From NCBI GenBank assembly GCA_004431415.1, contig QPMI01000411.1, forward strand, positions 186,001 through 250,000: DNA of 64,000 nt. Reading direction: 5' to 3'. Positions 1-13,900 of this stretch are shown here, piece by piece (position 1 is the stretch's first letter; the number at the start of each line of letters is the position of its first letter). Position numbers and translations under genes: made by a program. Below the pieces are notes generated by a model. The model worked only from the letters and a program-made list of their open reading frames with translations, had not been told where the DNA came from and did not search any database. This DNA comes from Cyanophora paradoxa. Lineage: Eukaryota > Glaucocystophyceae > Cyanophorales > Cyanophoraceae.

Positions 1-3000
1 GCGCACCGTTCATATTTGTGCGCAGCTACGCCGGGCGTCGCGGTGGTTTCTTGTCCAGACACGCCGATGACGGCTCGGGCTTTCAACTGCTCGGTCGCAT
101 TCTACGACGTCGCTGATGGAACGTCGCTGTACGTTCACCTGGACGAGGTGGCGGCGGCGGTCTTGGGCGGATCGGTGAGCTTTGTGCCAACGAGCGACGG
201 CCCCGTGCAGTCCACCACCGTCATCACCGTTCAGCCGGCCACGGACCCGCCTGCAGGCCTCAGCGGAAGCATCGCGGTTCACGTCAAGCTGACTTCGGGG
301 CAAATTCTTGGATCCGCCCTTGTGCCGATCGTGTACGTCGCGGACAACAGCAGCAGTGTTGCGTGCACCAAAGTGCAGGTCGCCCTGGGAGAAGCGATTG
401 ATTGCACGCTCACGCCAAGGCGGCTGAGAGAGCCTGTGTGGGTGGACGCCGCCAGCATTGGATTCAACGGCGACGTGGCGCTTGCTCCAATTGCGGGCAC
501 ACTCACCCCGGCAACTGGTCCAGTGCAGTCGCTGTCGTTCCAAATGACCGGCCAGTCACCTGCAGGGAGCCTCTTGACGGGCCCTTCGGTTGCCATGGTC
601 TTTTCGAACGGAGTTTCAATTGCGAACGCAAGTGCTATCGTCTACACCTCTCCTGACGACACAAGCAACGCGGTGCGCATGTGGTAATACAACTCTCAAT
701 CCCTTAAGACTCTGAAGAGCACCATCGCAACCAGGTCTGTCCCGACCGCGTGTGGGCGGGAGCATCTGTGGTTTGCACTTTCTTCGCTCGGAAAGTATGT
801 CCCATTGAGAGTTGTTTGAGGTTGCCCAGTTTAATCTTTGACTTCAGACATCGACCGTCATCTGGGCGAACCTAGGAGACATCTATACTACCGGACTCGC
901 GAGTGTGAAGGGCGCGTCGCTGATGTCGGGCTATGCCGTCGACGGCCGTTTTGAGATCTACACAACCTCGAATCCCTCCCACGACTACTCGGGCCCTGGC
1001 CGCGTCGAACTGTTGTCCTCCTCGAATGTCTTACTCGCTTCCGGCTCAACAACAGTTCTTGGTGAGCCTGCGAGTGGCTCGCGATCATAGTGCACGCGGC
1101 TCTTGCTGACGAAATCGGCGTGCACTGCGGCAGACACGCCGTCGTTTGATGAGTCATCCTTGGCATGCCCGCCAGCGACGTTTAGTGCGCTTTCCCCCTT
1201 TAATTGCACGTACTTTCCCAAGCGAGTCGGCTTCACCATCTACGGCGTACCGGAGAACGTTTCCCTCAACGCGACAAACGCCGAAGTCACCATGGTCGAT
1301 GCTTCGGGCACGTTTGGACCGCGCTTCGTTCTCACGGTGGTGGCGGGCGCGGACCCCGTCATCGGCGGAATGAGCGCCATCAAAATTTTTGCGTGGCTGG
1401 CGGGGAACGACGAGCCGCTCGCGGAGGTGACCACATCCATCTCGTATGTGGCGGACGCGAGCAGCAGCCTGGAGTGCTCAACAGAGCAGGTGGCACTCAA
1501 CGCGATGGTCGATTGCACTCTCACGCCGCGGCGGCTGGGGGAACTTGTGTGGGCGCTGCCATCGACCATCGGATTTACGGGCGACGGCGCATTGGCCCCG
1601 GTCGCGGGCTCGCTGCGACCAGCAGCCGGACCATCGCAAATGATTGTGTTCCAGCTGATCGGGCAGTCCGGGCGTCTTCGGACGGGAGGCTCGACCGCGA
1701 TGGCGCTCTCAAACGGAACATCAATTGCGAACGCGACGGCACTCGTCTTCGGCTCCCCAGATTCTTCAAGCTCAATTGTGCGCATGCGCGGCTTTTTTTC
1801 GGGTTTAATACACGTCGATTTGCCGCAGTGCGCTTACCAGAGCCCGCGGCTCACCGCAGACATGCGACAATCCGATTGCAATGTGGGCGGGATCTGTCTC
1901 AAATTGCGTCTTCGTCCCGAAGCTGGTGCGGTGGCAGAGCTTAGGCCTGCTGATTCAGATTCAATTCACGAATTTACTTTTGATCAGGGCAATACCCCAA
2001 TCTGGGCCTTTTTAAATGATACGGTTTTTTCGGTGACCGGCAGCATCAAAGGATTTGTGCGCGTCACGATGGACGGGCACCGAGCGGAAGGGAATTTTAC
2101 GGTGCTCACACAAAGCGTGCCGGACGCGACGTACACCGGTCCGGGCACTGTGAGCGTGTTGGACGCGGTCTCGAGCAGCAGTCTCGCGACGTATTCCTTC
2201 ACCGTCATCGGTACGGCACAAATTAAATTTAAACCTGCTATTTTCAATCGTGGCCATGCTACTGTGATCACGATCACTCCGCTTGACTGCCGCTACAGAT
2301 AGCCCGGACAGCGCCGTTGCAACATCAGTGCTCGACTGCCCTACAGTGCACCAGACGGCTCTTGTACCGTTCAACTGCACTTTCTTCCCCAAGCGTGCCG
2401 ATTTCGTCATCTACGGCATTGCGGCGGACGTTGTAGCATACTCCGTCAACTCAAGCGCGTCTGTTGCCGATCCGCCGACGACTGTTGCGACAAGCTTCAC
2501 GATCACGGTGACGGCCGCAGCATCTCCGGTTGCTGCGGGCGCGAGCAGCATTGTGGTGGTCGCGTATATCGTATCAACGTTAACGAACGGCTCATCTGTT
2601 GGCATGGCACTCGCACGCAGCACTGTTCCGATCGTCTACATTGCGGACGAGAGCAGCAGCCTTGCGTGCAGCGTCCCGCACCTTGTCCTCACAGCCGTCG
2701 CCGACTGCACCCTCACGCCGCGACGCCTGGGCGAGCTGGTGTGGGCGGATGCGGCGACGATTGGCTTCATCGGGGACGGGGCGCTGTCGCCGGTGGGCGG
2801 GTCGCTGAGCCCCGCGGCGGGGCCGGCGCAGTCTTTTGTGTTCCAGCTGGTCGGGGAGTCAGGGCGGCTGCTGACGGGCCCGTCGGTGGCCATGGCGACC
2901 TCGGGCGGGGCCCCGGTTGCAAACGCAAGCATCCTCGTCTTTGGGGCTCCGGACAGCTCCTCGACAGCGGTGCGGCATTTTCTGCATGCTTCTGCAATTG

Positions 3001-6000
3001 AAGCAGCCGGTATCTGAACCCTGTTCAGGAGTGTGAGGAGAGAATCTGGGCTGGAGGATCGGGAGTTTGCTCGTTCACTCCCAAGCTGGTGCATCAATGT
3101 CCAGTTTCTCGTTGCATGGCTTCCTGAATTCTCATCATATCGCGTTGCAGGGCTCGGAAATTATATGGGCTCGTCTGGATGACGTAATCCCGCGACCCTC
3201 CGCGAGCGTTAAGGCTTCCACCACCATGACGGGATACGCGACCGACGGAGCCATTGTTTTCGATACGTCTGCGGTCCCCATGGTAGACCATACCGGTCCT
3301 GGGGGCGTTGAGTTCTGGCACGTGTCGGGTCAGCTCCTCACTACCGCGAGCACCATTGTGCAAGGTCACGATTTCCCTTTTTGGAAACACTGCAAACTCG
3401 AAGCTGATTCCAGCGTTGCGAAGATGTGCCACTTCACCTGAATGATGGCTGCACGTTGGCATGTCCGCTCGTGCAACAGCCTGCAACTGTTCCATTCAAC
3501 TGCACCTTCATCCCCAAGCGCGCCGGCTTCGTCATCTACGGGCTCGCCGAGAACGTCACGGCCAACGCAACCAACGCTGACGCTGTTGTTGTTGAGCCTC
3601 CCGGGACGCTTGCGACCCAGTTCACCATCACCGTCACCGCGGGGGCAGCGCCCGTGGCGAACGGCAGCAGCGCGATCCAGGTGTTTGCGTGGCTCTCCGG
3701 GACAGACACTCAGCTCGCGGCGGCGGCCAGTGCAATCGTCTACATTGCGGACGAGAGCAGCAGCCTTGCGTGCAGCGTCCCGCACCTTGTCCTCACAGCC
3801 GTCACCGACTGCACCCTCACGCCGCGACGCCTGGGCGAGCTGGTGTGGGCGGATGCGGCGACGATTGGCTTCATTGGGGACGGGGCGCTGTTGCCGGTGG
3901 GCGGGTCGCTGAGCCCCGCGGCGGGGCCGGCGCAGTCTTTTGCGTTCCAGCTGGTCGGGGAGTCAGGGCGGCTGCTGACGGGCCCGTCGGTGGCCATGGC
4001 GACCTCGGGCGGGGCCCCGGTTGCAAACGCAAGCATCCTCGTCTTTGGGGCTCCGGACAGCACCAGTGCCATTGTGCGTGTCATTCTGCAAGCTCTAACA
4101 TCTCCACATTAAATATTCATGAGGTTGCGAGCAGGAGTGCCCCTCCCGGATCTGGGCTGGCGATTCTGCCGACTGCATTTTCACCCCCAAAATGGTGCGC
4201 GCGTCCGTTATACCGGAATGCTGGCGGCGTCAGTGCTCGCTTACGTCGCTCAGAACGGGTCTTCGATTTGGGCGCTTCTCGATGACACGAACGTAATTCT
4301 CCAGAATCTTGTGCTGGGCGCTGACTTTGCAGCGAGCCTGACGGGCTTCGTTCCGATGCTCGGATACTCGACGACTGGGCTCCTCGTCGTCAACACGACA
4401 GCGGCTCCTTCCGAGTTCTTTTCTGGGCCGGGCCGGGTGGTGATTGTGGCACGGGGCGATCCATCCTTGACGCTCGCATCTGGTTCAATTGAAGTCGCAG
4501 GTCACTTTCCTCCTTTACGGCCAATACTTCTGCAGTCATTTATGACTTTGCGCTCTTTGCAGATATACCGCAGTCAAAATTGGACAACTGCACCCTTGCA
4601 TGCCCTGCGGAGTCCATTCCAGCGCTCGTTCCGTTCAACTGCACCTTCATCCCCAAGCGCGCCGGCTTCGTCATCTACGGGCTCGCCGAGAACGTCGCGG
4701 CCAACGCAACCAACGCTGACGCTGTTGTTGTTGAGCCTCCCGGGACGCTTGCGACCCAGTTCACCATCACCGTCACCGCGGGGGCAGCGCCCGTGGCGAA
4801 CGGCAGCAGCGCGATCCAGGTGTTTGCGTGGCTCTCCGGGACAGACACTCAGCTCGCGGCGGCGGCCAGCGCAATCGTCTACATTGCGGACGAGAGCAGC
4901 AGCCTTGCGTGCAGCGTCCCGCACCTTGTCCTCACAGCCGTCGCCGACTGCACCCTCACGCCGCGACGCCTGGGCGAGCTGGTGTGGGCGGATGCGGCGA
5001 CGATTGGCTTCATCGGGGACGGGGCGCTGTCGCCGGTGGGCGGGTCGCTGAGCCCCGCGGCGGGGCCGGCGCAGTCTTTTGTGTTCCAGCTGGTCGGGGA
5101 GTCGGGGCGGCTGCTGACGGGCCCGTCGGTGGCCATGGCGCTATCGAATAACATATCCATTATCAACGCCTCAATCGTTGTGTATTGGATTGCAGACAGC
5201 TCCAGCAGCCTAGTTTGTCCTACTGACTATGTATGGGCTTCCAACCATACGAATTGCACCTTCTTCCCTCGTCGGGTGCGAGACGCCTGACGCCCTGCTT
5301 GCTGTCAAGATCTGATCAGCTGTTATGCAGTCCTCGCAGCGAATTACAGTCCTCATGGACGACTATGTAGCCGCTTGGAGTGGCAGCGTGATGCAGGTGG
5401 ACGTTCCAAGCGGCGTTGTATCCGAGTCGCACTTGTCTTTGTCAACCTATCCTTTTCCGACGTCCGGATGTGCGATGCATCAATCCTAAATCGCTTACTA
5501 CCCCGATCGCAGCCGCTTACTTAAACCTGATGCCAGATACCGGTTCTGGCGAGGTCAGACTACTACTGAGGGCCAACGACACAAGTGCTTTGGCTTCGTC
5601 GTTCGTCACAGTGATAGGTAAGCGAATCCGCGTTCCACCATATGCATGAATTCCTGGTGAAACTCCAAGCTGATGAACAGAACAGATGTGCCCCGCGATA
5701 CCTCTTCCAGCCTTGTTTGCTCGTCGTTCAACCTCGTCGGCGGTCAATCCGTACGCGTTTTCTTCTTCTAGCAGTGCTTGCATGCACTTGCTTAAGTTTA
5801 TTATGTGCTGCACAGGTCAACTGCACTTTCAGTCCTGCGCAGACGGGCATTTCACTGATGGCACCCCTCGCAAACATCTCCGTCGTGGTTCGCGGCATGG
5901 TTGGCTCGGCCGCTTGGGCCCCGCACTCCCCTGCCATCGGGGAGGCGTTCCTCATCTCGCACGCCGCGCCCATGATCTCCACGGGCGGGTACACGCTCGC

Positions 6001-9000
6001 CGTGTATGCCACGGGACTCAACGGGACCATCTTCGATGACGTCGCCACCACCGGGCTGTATGTCACTAATCTGGTGCCTGGGGAAGCGTCTCCCAATGTC
6101 GGCCCGCTAAAAGGCGGCACACGAATCACTCTCTCTGGGGCAGCTCTTCCCCCTAACACGGGGGAGCCACTCGAGGCCAAAGTGTGCGGCAAGCCCGCAG
6201 TCGTCACTTCCCTGTGCGTGCCCCGCTTGTTTAACAGCCTACAGCAGCTTGTGATGTATATGCGAATCCGCAGCACGTCCACTGAAGCAGTGATCATCGC
6301 ACCTCCTGCACATGCGCCGTCTGCTTTGAGATCAATTGTAAATCTGACTGCGCCGGTCAACGCCTCGACCACCTCGTTCAACACCTCGACCGCGCACAAC
6401 GCAACATTCAACGTTAACGGAACCTCGATCCTCAATGCGACGAACGACCTCCAGGGCCAACCGCAGACCGCAAGCATTTCTTACTGCGACATTGAACTTT
6501 TCATTGGCGGTGTCCCTGCGGGGGTCTGGCCCTCCAGCTTCAGGTCAGCTCGCTGCAACACTCAGAGGTCGTCTCTCGATCCGCTGATCGAGATCTAAAT
6601 ATTGCTCTTGCAGATACAACTCCGCGCCAGTGGCAATAATCGAGCCTGTCCCACCGCGAATGGCGCTGCCAATTCAGAGCTTACAGTTGTCCGCGTTTAT
6701 GTCGTACGGTGAGCTGGAGTGGTTCGAATTAAGAATCCTCGGAATCGAGAACTGAATTTGACTCTCCGGAATCAGACCCCGACGTCGTGATCGGGCGCGG
6801 CGCCCCGGCGCCTTCAGAGGGGCTAAGATTCGAATGGACCGTGATGGGCCCGGGCTCCGTCAGCCTCGCGATCGCAAACTCGACGCTTGCAAACCTGACG
6901 GTGTCGAACATCACCGCACCGGGCGTGTACACGGTCGTTGTCGACGTGACTGACGCCGACGGAAACGAAGTGACCAGCGCATCGGTGTCGACGGAAGTCG
7001 TGTTGCTCCCTGGTGCACCCGCGTCGCCTATTATAGCTATCTGCCACCCTTGAGCTCACAAAAGCTGCATCGCAGTGCTCGTGACGACCGTGAGAGTCGA
7101 AGCTTCATTCGAAGAATTCAATCAACAGTTCGCGGGGCGCTCGTATCGCGCGGCTCTGCGTAGCACTCTCGCAAAGTCTTACGGGATTCCAGAAGAGTAA
7201 GAGCTCTGTAAACTCGCAATTCTAGATCTTATTTACATTGAACGCGCCGTCTGTGCAGACGCATTGCGGGTATATTGGCAAAACCCGGATCGGTCATCCT
7301 CAGCATCAACATAACGGCGACAAACCTCACGGAGGCAGATTCGCTGTCGCAGATAGCGGATGCCTTTGCCGTGCAGCCGTTAGCAGAGATGCTGCAGGTC
7401 TCAGCGAGCGCCATCGTTCAGATGAACGCGAGCGTCCTCGACCGTGGAGAGAACGCGCCCCCGACGCCTGTGCTCCGAGGTCCCAAGGACGTCGAGGTGA
7501 ACGGTTCCTCGGGTTTCTGGACGGGTGCGTCGTAAACGAAATAATGAAGTTCGGATGTGCCAAAGCTCATTTACGTTTTGCAATCCTTATTCTCCTCAGT
7601 GCTGGATGGCGTTCAGAGCGGCGACTTGGATGGATCTGTAGTTTCTTACATCTGGAACCTCATTCCAGATCCGGGCTGCCCTCTCACCCCGTGCGCTTTC
7701 GCGACTCTTTCCGAGCTATGACATCTCCAACACCGCATCCCACGGACAGTGCGGATCTGGATACATCAGTTCCGGGGCTGTGCAACATTTCGATAACGCA
7801 ACAAGGTTTTTGTCAGGTCTGAAACTGCGCATGCTCTGACTCGAAGTCTCCGAATGTCTGACGAGTCCCTCGTTCTCGCATCGCAGATTGAGTTCAATGT
7901 GCAGGACGTGGAGCTGGCCGTCTCCAATGAGCCAGTTGTGGTCAATGTCGTGATGAACCCGCGGCAGAACCTGCCCCCTGTCATATTCGGCACGAGGAAA
8001 TTCAAGACGAGCTTCAATGCTGCTGCAGCCTCCGGATTCGCAACCGTCAAGATCGAGACGCGCATCGCCGATCAAGACGAGGACGGTGCGCTGTCGCCGA
8101 GTTCATCGCTGCTACGCTCCTCCAATTAACGCAAATGTTTGCATAGGCTTCATTGCATCCGTTCGGTGGGAGCAAGTGTCCGGACCTGGAAATGCAACCC
8201 TGAAGGCTACTGGGCAAACCGCGGTCGAGGTGAAAAAGGACGCTCTCGCGAGCTCCTCGTCATTTTGAGACTTCTGAGCATTACCCTTTCGCACGCAAGA
8301 TCTCCGGAATGTCAGCAGGCAAGTGGCGATTCCGCGTCATAGCAACAGACAACGGGGTGCTCGGCGTCCTTCCACCCCTAAGCTCCAGAGCCGACTTCGA
8401 TGTAGACGGTGCGCTGCTGGAGTTTTATTCAAACATCGACTCGGGGATTCTCATATAATTCCTTGAATATGTATACGTAGTTGTCGCAACGAGCGTTGTG
8501 GACTCGGTGGACCCGGCGACGGCAAAAGCCGCCGGCGAAACCGTACGTGCAGGTCGAACATCGAGATCGATATCCATTTCTTAAACGAACGCGCCTGCAG
8601 ATTGCAACCGCTGTCGCCGCTAGCGTCGCCGCAAGCGTCGCGATCGCAGTCGCGGGAAGCGTGGCAGGCGCAGTGGCGGGAGCAGCTGCGAGCGCGGCGG
8701 CAGGAGCGGCGGCCGGGGCCGCGGCTGGCGCAGCCGGCGGTGCGGCAGGCGGCGCGGCCGGCGGTACGGCTGGCGGAGCTGGGGGCGCTGGAGGAGGCGG
8801 CGGCGGAGGCGGAGGTGGAGCTGCGGGAGGCGGTGGAGGGGCTGATGGACCAAACCCGAAAGTCGAGGGGGATACGAACACGGGCACAACGGTCTGCGCC
8901 AACTGCTTGCTTGCTTTCTTTGCCAGACTGGCTGTAACGCTGATGCACATCGCCGCAGACGCTGATTAACCAGACACAGAAGATTGCGGTGATCGGAGGC

Positions 9001-12000
9001 CTGTCCGGCGAGAATGTGCCCGAATCGTATAAGGCGATGTCCAGCGCTCTTGGCACTTTCATGCTGCAGGTGCGCGATTGAAATTTGAAGTTTCAGTTTG
9101 CTTCTTAAATAATTACTTACATAAATCGTTTCGGAGCAGTTTAATGCTGTGCCTTTGGAGGGATCGGGCAGCGCGTCGTCAAGCGAATCGAGTCCCACTC
9201 CGTTGTGCGCGCTTATTGAACTTTTGGGATCTGCTCCAAAATCTGACCGTTTTCCCGCCCCACCCAAATAATAGGCCGATACCTCGCCCGACTGCTCGCA
9301 AGATGCTCCAGGCCGCGGCAGCTGCGGCAACAGTGAGCACAAGCGAGGCAGCGCGGAAGGCGTTCTACAGCGCTCTCTTCTACGGCTTTGGGATTCTCGC
9401 CATCGTCACAGTGCTTCATTTCGTGCTGCATCTTGTCCTGGTCCGATGGCTGAAGAAGCTCCCGAGGCTTCCTGGAAAGCTTGGTGCGCTTTTCTGATTG
9501 ATTTGGGCCGGAGATCGCTCACTCAAATGAAACTGTCTTCATCGCCGCAGCATTCCCTTTCCCTGAGCTTTCTGTGCTCCTATGCGTGTACCAACCAATG
9601 GCGCTGACGTCAGCCGCGTACCTCCCGATGGCTCCCAAGAACGTACAGATCGGGATCATTTTCTTTCTGGTGCTATTCCACCTCTCGCGATCGAGCGGGG
9701 ATCCTGAGGTGATGCTGACCTTGCGGCTCGCAGTTTTTGGGTTGCCTCGCGCTGCCCATATTATTCCTGAGCATTCTCGTCTGGCGCATTCGCCATGATC
9801 GGCTCCTGATCTACGAGCCGAATGAGCCGCTGTTTCGGGTACGTCGTTTTGGATACAGACAAGAGTGACCGTCTCCTGAACCGACTGCACGCAGACGTTT
9901 ACGGGACGGCATGCGCCAGAAGAGCTGTGGGGCGAACTGCAGGAGGCTCAGCGGGGCAGGGTAGAGATGGGGGAGTACCGGCGCCCCGGACAGCGCGCGT
10001 TCGGCCATATGCACGGGTCCAAGGCGTCGGCGTCGGCGAGTTCGGCCAGCTGCAGTGGGAGGCGCAGCGCTAGCGTCGGAAGCGACTGCTCTTCCGAGCG
10101 CAGCGATGGGCTCCTGGAGGAGCTCGAGATCCACGGCTCCGACTTCGATCCCCGCAATCACGGCCGACACAAGAATTTGGCCACCCGCGTTGCTGTTTCT
10201 GTACGTCGTCTGCTGACGCGCTTTGCTGTGTGGAGCGGAGATGCGGTGGACTTCTTCTTCAACAAGGTCGACTCTCGCGGACTCGGCTTTTCGAACATTC
10301 CGCTGATGCAGACGGGCGCAGCTTGATTTGGTCATGTTCCGCGGAGAGTGGACCGTGAATGAGAAGGAGCGCGGAGACGCAGCCAAGGCCTTTGCAGACG
10401 GGTGGAACGTGCGCGCCGATCTTCTTCGCGACAATTAATCTAGACAGCTAGAAATTAAACCCGATGGCAGATTCTCTACGCGGATTTCACCGACAAGCAA
10501 ATGGGGTTTTTGTGTGGCGTCTTGACGCTCGTCCGCCAGCTGCTGACGGTCGTCATTGTTGGCGTCATGTCGGCTCAGGAGGTGGCCTCGAAAAGCACCG
10601 ACGATCCGAGCGACTCGAACGCTGTCGGTGATGCCCTCGCCTCTTTAGGCGAGTCGTTCGCCCCCATGCTTCAAGTCACGCTGCTTCTGGGGATCAACAT
10701 TTTCACGCTCGTCCTGCACATTGTTTCCCGGCCTTTCATCTGCCGCTGGTTCGTTCGAATGCCGGTTTCAGAGGGCGCGAAAAAGCTGATAGCATGCAAC
10801 CACTCGCCAGGGTCGGCTTCGTCGAGGGCTTCACCTTGCTCCAGGAGTCCATTCTTCTTTTCGCCGTTCTGCAAGTCGATTTGGGCTGGGGATGGGACGC
10901 AGGTGAGCCCGCAGTCGCGATCGCGCGCGCGCTGTGTTAGAGACTCCTACCAATATTGTGATTGATCGAGATTTCCGTCAGGCGCGATTATGCTCCAGGT
11001 CTCGATGATGATGAGGTTCGTTTACTGTGTAACGTTGAAACTGTTACCATTCTAACCGAAACTCTCTATTTAGCTTCATTCTCGTGGCCGACAACATGCT
11101 GGGAAAGCTCCAGCTGCTCGGGGCGCTCCTAGCGAAACGGCACGCGGTTCTGAATGCCGTCCGGTCCGCCACGGGCGCTGCGACGGACTTCATCACTGGG
11201 AGGGTGCGCGCCCTGCGCGTGGAATGCGCCGAGGCGCGAGTCGCGTTGGACCTCCTCGCCAGCACGTGAGTCGGATTGTCGTGATTTGGGGACATTCCGT
11301 AACGTCATGGCTCTCCCGATAGGGCCCGAAACGCCTGGATTGTGATTTCCGATGTTGAGTGGACGCTGCGAGAAAGCAAACGGGAAATGGCAAGCGATGA
11401 ACGCGACAGCAAGCTCAAGCTCAAGCACACGAGCGTTTCAGCCGACATCGAGTCGCCATATCGGTGCGTTCCCAGCCTACTGCGATTGGTCTCGCATTAA
11501 CAAACTTCTTCTTCGCTGCGCAGGTCCCGCTACGATTCGGCGCTGCTCGGGCTGTACCGCGCGTTCCGCAGGACCCCTGCAGCGCTAGCCGTCAACGGGA
11601 CGACCGCGCTTCGGATCTCTCTGCCCGACGCCAGGGAAGGCGCTCTCGATATCCGTCGCGACCTCGACAAGGCTCTGGAGGCTTTAAAAGTGCTGAGAAA
11701 GCAGAAGCAGCTGCAGCACGAAGACGTGAACCGCAAGCCGTCCATCGCCGAGAAGCTCCGTGCTCGGTTCAGGCGCAAGCCAGTCGATCGCTCACATAAC
11801 AACAGCGGTGGAGCAGGAGAGCTCGACCGGCGTTCCTCTGCCGAAGAATCCTCTCTCCGCAGCCAGCTGAAGATCGACGACGATACAAACCGCATGATCA
11901 AGGACAGTCAAGCTCGCCAGCCCGCGCCAGAAGCCGACGTTCCGCGGGCTAGCAAGCGCCTGAACGACGACACCGCGCTCGACGGCCTCCTCGGCGAGCG

Positions 12001-12889
12001 CGGCCTCTTCTCAGAGGAGGCGCACGCGACCGAGCTCGAGCGCCGCAAAAGGCTCCTCCAGCGCCGCGAGGAGCGCGGGCAGCTCAAGGGCGACCGCAGG
12101 CGGACGCGCAGGCTCAAGGCCGAGTGGGAGGCTGCGGACAGGGCGCGGCTCCGCAGGCTGCGGTACTGGCGCAGCGTAGTGCGGGAGCTGTGGCGCTTCG
12201 GGCATGTCGAGATCCTGTCGACGTCGGCGGGCGAGGCGGAGTCCAGATCTACAGCACCCAGATCTCCCGTGGAGATACACCGGGCGGCCAGCACGCGCGC
12301 GCGCCGCCGCTCGCTATCATCGCCGGCTCTGCTTCGCATCTCCTCGGAGCCGACCGAAGTCGGCGTCGACGAGCCGAATTCCAACGTGTCCAGTGACATC
12401 CCGACGGCACTGGGATCGCGCTTGGATCTGGATCTCAGTTCCGTCGACGTCGGCCTCATGATCAAGCTCCAGGACGCACCGGCGATTGACCACACGGCGC
12501 CGGCCTCGGCCGCACGTGCACCGCGTGCACCGCGATCACCCATGGCCAACGGCCACTTTGATACCACGTCGACGTCGCCCGCTTCGAATTCTGCCCGGAC
12601 CCCGGCGCACTGCGCATCCACTGCTGCGACGCCGCCCCCGCCACGAGTCACGCCTAGGGCTCTCTCGCCGCTTGCTCTCCACTCGAGCTCCCTGCTCCCC
12701 GACCAGCGATATCAGGCTCCTTTCTTTGGCTGCGGCGAGACTGCAGCCGCGGGCGAAACGTTAGCTGTCCCCGCATCCCTGGCGCTGCGCATGCCGCCAA
12801 GCGCCACAGAATTTCTCCACTCATTAGATCTAGAGTTTCCACCTTCAAGCTCCAACAGTATTATAATCAGTGATTATTATTCGATTTGA
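1..12889 (+). CDS. Giant multi-exon membrane protein with tandem ectodomain repeats (5' end outside window)
   Basis: Partial gene, at least about 3,300 residues in 36 exons that I joined by splice site and phase: 26-672, 848-1061, 1134-1777, 1988-2210, 2299-2969, 3151-3364, 3424-4073, 4254-4500, 4563-5275, 5331-5469, 5513-5617, 5772-6213, 6274-6543, 6614-6708, 6776-7012, 7076-7196, 7259-7524, 7600-7690, 7817-8085, 8147-8247, 8300-8408, 8481-8542, 8601-8891, 8974-9069, 9140-9204, 9275-9483, 9551-9669, 9734-9838, 9895-10200, 10322-10408, 10471-10748, 10793-10902, 10982-11015, 11074-11265, 11323-11463, 11524-12889. The order is: five two-part repeats (signatures NCTF.PKR and CTLTPRRL), an IPT/TIG-like segment (GGTRITLSG), PKD/REJ-like segments, a hydrophobic run into a Gly/Ala linker, several membrane spans (9275-9838, 10471-10902), and a charged, Ser-rich cytoplasmic tail ending at TGA 12887. 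The role is probably surface receptor or channel-like (inference). Similar REJ-type proteins are common in algae. The 10749-10792 junction is the weakest. Confidence 0.75.
26..5617 (+). repeat. Five tandem two-exon repeats encoding the ectodomain
   Basis: Each unit is a long exon (about 650 nt) followed by a short segment (about 210-250 nt; in the fifth unit it is split over 5331-5469 and 5513-5617). The long exon of each unit ends at a GTGCG donor and the short segment mostly ends in Gly before a GT donor. Long exons carry CTLTPRRL...LTG, and short exons carry an IWA...D...GPG pattern. Units 1 and 2 are diverged. Units 3, 4 and 5 share long stretches of almost identical DNA: about 2641-2957 with 3742-4061, and 3495-4000 with 4634-5139. 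Confidence 0.9.
8248..8299 (+). other. GC-AG intron of 52 nt
   Basis: The frame stays open only if the intron runs from GCGAGC at 8248 to the CAAG acceptor at 8299. The upstream exon ends in phase 0 (...KKDAL) and the downstream exon resumes with ISGMSAGKW in phase 0. No GT donor fits here. This is one of several GC-AG introns in the window. Confidence 0.65.
8601..8891 (+). other. Exon coding a hydrophobic Ala/Val segment and Gly/Ala linker
   Basis: The exon begins with a hydrophobic Val/Ala stretch suited to a membrane span (IATAVAASVAASVAIAVAGS). It then runs into about 50 residues of Ala-Gly and pure Gly. It marks the change from the ectodomain repeats to the membrane portion of the giant protein. 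The donor (GTCTGC at 8892) is weaker than most, so the 3' edge is less sure than the 5' edge. Confidence 0.7.
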
Positions 12890-13900
12890 ATGCAAATAAC
12901 AGTCCCGCTGAATGATTGAAGACCGGAGCCTGTCTTTTCTGGCGCGGCCCTCTATAGCTAGCTAGCTATAGATCTTCGATTCTTGCGCATGCGATCTTGC
13001 GATACGTACACCTCAACTCGCGATCGATATCGCCCCGGCCCATGCATATGCATGTACATGTCCTTCCTCGTACTCCTTCTACATAATTAATTATAAGTAA
13101 GGAAAATTAGTCGCTCTTTACGTATACCCGCCGCCGTGTTGTCATAATTACCCTTACGAGAGTCAGTGACATACACGTGTTGTCCTATAGAAGTAATGCA
13201 GTAATTGTCAAAAACAAAAGCCGATGCCCATTGCTACCGGTCACATATGCGTCTTCTCATACAAACATGTGCCTAAGGGAAAGCCCGGAAATCCCATTCA
13301 CGCCGATGGTCTCGGGGTACCCCATCGCCGAATGGGGCCCGCGGGGCCCAGAGGGCCCGCGGCGACCCAGATCTAGATCGAGGACAGCGGGGACAAGGGC
13401 CGGCGGGCGGAAGGGGCGGCCCGCGTGCGGAATTCGAAGGGCCGGGGGAGGGCCGCGCTGGGGGGCGGGGCCGGCGGGCCGGGGGAAGAGGGCCCGGGGG
13501 GGTGGGGAGGGTCTCTTCGGCAACTTAATCCTTTGTACCCAGCGGTATCAGCGGTGTCCCTACCCCCCTCCTAAGCCCCTATCTCCCTCCTCGGCCTTCG
13601 CTTAGTGCGAGAGAATTCGAAGCTTAAGGGGGCAAATTCGATACCCATCCGCCGGGCCGGGTAGGGGTACAGCAAAGGGGGCAAAGGGGTACAGCGCGGG
13701 TAGGGGGGTACGCCAGCCTCGCTGGAGCCCCCGCACAGGACCACCGCATGCGCAGGCCTTCAGGGGCTCCCCGCGGTCCGTTAATTATTCGGCAGTGGGC
13801 GGGTACGGGCCGGGCCATTGCCGCGCATGGGGGGGTATAGCTAGCGGGGCGTGAGACTCTGAGAGGGCTGGGGGGACATGCAAAGTGACCCGCCCGCGCG

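Noticed and set aside
7691-7816. Short exon 7717-7749 inside this interval of the first giant gene
   Set aside because: Using it requires a 26-nt intron. The single intron 7691-7816 (GTGCGC to CAG) keeps the phase without it.
8451-9342. Long Ala/Pro-rich minus-strand frames opposite the Gly/Ala linker
   Set aside because: Compositional shadows of the GGC/GCG codons of the plus-strand linker exon.
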